The notes beneath the pieces are model-generated. The model ran no database searches, was not told the DNA's origin, and worked only from the letters and a program-made list of their open reading frames with translations. A program made the position numbers and the translations under genes. Shown in pieces: positions 4,965 to 6,057 of a stretch of DNA of 6,057 nt (position 1 is its first letter; each line of letters opens with the position of its first letter). Source of the stretch: Fusobacterium sp. (GTDB taxonomy: Bacteria > Fusobacteriota > Fusobacteriia > Fusobacteriales > Fusobacteriaceae); NCBI GenBank assembly GCA_018457305.1, contig JAGYHM010000071.1:1-6057 (forward strand). The letters run 5' to 3'.

Positions 4965-6057
4965 ATGGGAAAAAATATTTTAAACGAAAGACAATTAGAG
5001 GCAAGCCAAACACTTGAAAATCCACTTTTAATTATTGCAGGGCCAGGGACAGGAAAAACAAAAACTTTGGTTGAGAGAGTGGTTAATATTTTATTGAACA
5101 AAGTTTCCCCTAAGAAAATAATTTTGACAACTTTTACCAATAAGGCTGGCAACGAATTAAAAATTAGAATAAACGAAAGATTAGAAGAACTTAATCAAAG
5201 CGTAGATATAAGTGAGATGTATCTTGGTACTATGCACTCAATTTGGATTAGATTTATTCAAGAAAATATAAAATATTCCAGATTTTTTGATAATTTTTCT
5301 GTGATGTCGGGAGATTATGAGCAACACTTTTTTATTTATTCTCGTTTGAAAGAATATAAAAAAATTGAAGGCTTTGATGAGATTTTTAAAAATTTATCTC
5401 TCTATGAAAGTTGGGGGATAAGTGGTTTCATACGAAAAAAAATAAATGATTTGAATGAGAATGCTATTGACATAAAAAATTTGAGGACGACAGATAAATA
5501 TATTTTATTTTTGAAACAAGCCTATGAACTTTATGAAAAGCAACTCATTGAAGAAAATATTTTAGATTATTCTTTTTTGCAAGTTGAAATTTTATCTATG
5601 TTGAAGAACGAAGAATTTTTAGAAAAAATAAACGAAAAGATAGATTATATTATGGTTGATGAGTATCAAGATTCAAATAAAATTCAAGAAAAAATTTTAT
5701 TGTTGCTTTCAAAAAATAAAAAAAATATCTGTGTCGTTGGGGACGAAGACCAATCAATTTATAGATTCCGTGGGGCAAGCTCTGAAAATATTTTAAATTT
5801 TCCGAAGCATTTTAAATCAGAAAGAAAAAATAATTTTTTATCAGAAGCAAATTTTAAAAATAAAAATAATAGTGGGCTTGGGCACGAAGTTAAGTACAAA
5901 ACAGAAGAAAATAAATTAAGGGGTGTTGGGGGCGAAGCCCCCAACATAAAGGCGTCCAGCGAAGCGTGGGACGCCCAAGAAAAAAATATAGAATGTAAAA
6001 CCATTATTTTAAATAAAAATTATCGTTCGGTAGATGATATCGTAAAATTTTGTGATG
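4965..6057 (+). CDS. UvrD/PcrA/Rep-type superfamily 1 DNA helicase (5' part, runs off window)
   Basis: Open for 364 codons to the window end. An N-terminal Q motif (LNERQLEAS, 6-14) precedes motif I AGPGTGKT (25-32) and motif Ia TTFTNKAGNELK (55-66). GTMHS (88-92), motif II VDEYQDS (231-237), motif III GDEDQSIYRFRGAS (259-272) and motif IV LNKNYRS (349-355) follow. These are the ATP-binding and DNA-contact motifs of 3'-5' SF1A helicases acting in repair and replication. The rest of domain 2A with motifs V and VI lies beyond the window. Between motifs III and IV there are about 58 more residues than usual, encoded by repeat-like DNA. AGGTGA sits 6 bases before the ATG. Whether it is the UvrD, PcrA or another paralogue cannot be told from this part, and the insert could affect activity. 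Confidence 0.93.
   Translation, partial: MGKNILNERQLEASQTLENPLLIIAGPGTGKTKTLVERVVNILLNKVSPKKIILTTFTNKAGNELKIRINERLEELNQSVDISEMYLGTMHSIWIRFIQENIKYSRFFDNFSVMSGDYEQHFFIYSRLKEYKKIEGFDEIFKNLSLYESWGISGFIRKKINDLNENAIDIKNLRTTDKYILFLKQAYELYEKQLIEENILDYSFLQVEILSMLKNEEFLEKINEKIDYIMVDEYQDSNKIQEKILLLLSKNKKNICVVGDEDQSIYRFRGASSENILNFPKHFKSERKNNFLSEANFKNKNNSGLGHEVKYKTEENKLRGVGGEAPNIKASSEAWDAQEKNIECKTIILNKNYRSVDDIVKFCD
5817..5990 (+). other. In-frame insertion in the helicase gene between motifs III and IV
   Basis: From residue 259 (motif III G) to the N of NYRS (352) is 93 residues, whereas PcrA/UvrD proteins have about 35 as I recall the family. The extra stretch starts soon after FPKHF and ends before KTIILNKNYRS, so its limits are approximate. 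Its first part is Lys/Asn rich; the rest is encoded by GC-rich palindromic DNA. There is no stop codon and the frame is kept, so the helicase may still be made. Confidence 0.8.
5921..5976. repeat. GC-rich double-hairpin repeat, intragenic inverted copy
   Basis: GTTGGGGGC (5925-5933) pairs with GCCCCCAAC (5937-5945) around GAA. After it, GGCGTCC (5951-5957) pairs with GGACGCC (5969-5975). About 38 of 56 bases are G or C, against an AT-rich background. Read on the opposite strand, 3337-3392 has the same order of hairpins, the same 8-base spacing between stems and the same CGAAG loop motifs. The second stem differs by one compensated base pair. The stretch is translated here as RGVGGEAPNIKASSEAWDAQ. 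Confidence 0.85.

Larger units (their letters stand above)
4872..4978 (+). repeat. 107-bp direct repeat, copy 2
   Basis: The functional copy of the cassette found at 3425-3531, with three substitutions relative to it. It spans a terminator, a promoter, an RBS and the first 14 bases of the intact helicase gene. This is the copy in which the downstream reading frame stays open. Confidence 0.92.

Noticed and set aside
3337..5976. CRISPR or other regular repeat array
   Set aside because: The repeats seen are two inverted hairpin units and two long direct repeats, without regular short spacing or spacers.

Overview
The window is very AT-rich DNA from a low-GC anaerobe. Codon use (AGA, ATA and TTA rich, A/T third positions), strong AGGAGG-type ribosome binding sites and an Asp23/AmaP/DUF2273/nusB operon fit a Fusobacterium-like bacterium. 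Assignment to that genus is inference from style, not proven by a marker gene.

Positions 1-1660 hold one tight forward operon: an Asp23/Gls24-family protein, an AmaP-like membrane anchor, a small DUF2273 membrane protein and nusB, closed by a clear intrinsic terminator. The first three probably form a membrane-tethered envelope-stress complex, and NusB is a transcription antitermination and rRNA factor. Positions 1661-1838 carry a structured, GC-richer non-coding element with a long imperfect hairpin. After it comes a full-length comM/yifB-type AAA+ ATPase gene (1839-3332).

Positions 3333-4964 form an accessory islet. A GC-rich double-hairpin repeat (3337-3392) follows comM. Next comes a 107-bp cassette made of a terminator, a promoter, an RBS and the first codons of the downstream helicase gene. 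The cassette occurs twice (3425-3531 and 4872-4978), at 104/107 identity by my hand alignment. Between the two copies lie a decayed gene (one frameshift, one nonsense codon), a TTG-initiated two-helix membrane protein of unknown function, and a convergent RelB/RelE-type toxin-antitoxin operon with its own promoter and a perfect palindrome as candidate operator. The simplest reading is that comM and the helicase gene were once adjacent and that about 1.45 kb was inserted, duplicating the helicase promoter.

Positions 4965-6057 are the 5' part of a UvrD/PcrA/Rep-type helicase gene that runs off the window. Between helicase motifs III and IV it carries about 58 extra residues. The DNA encoding them contains a GC-rich double hairpin that is a second, inverted copy of the intergenic repeat behind comM, with one compensatory stem change. 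An extragenic palindromic repeat thus appears to have entered a helicase gene in frame, much like the Rickettsia palindromic elements. This and the duplicated promoter cassette are the two most notable observations.
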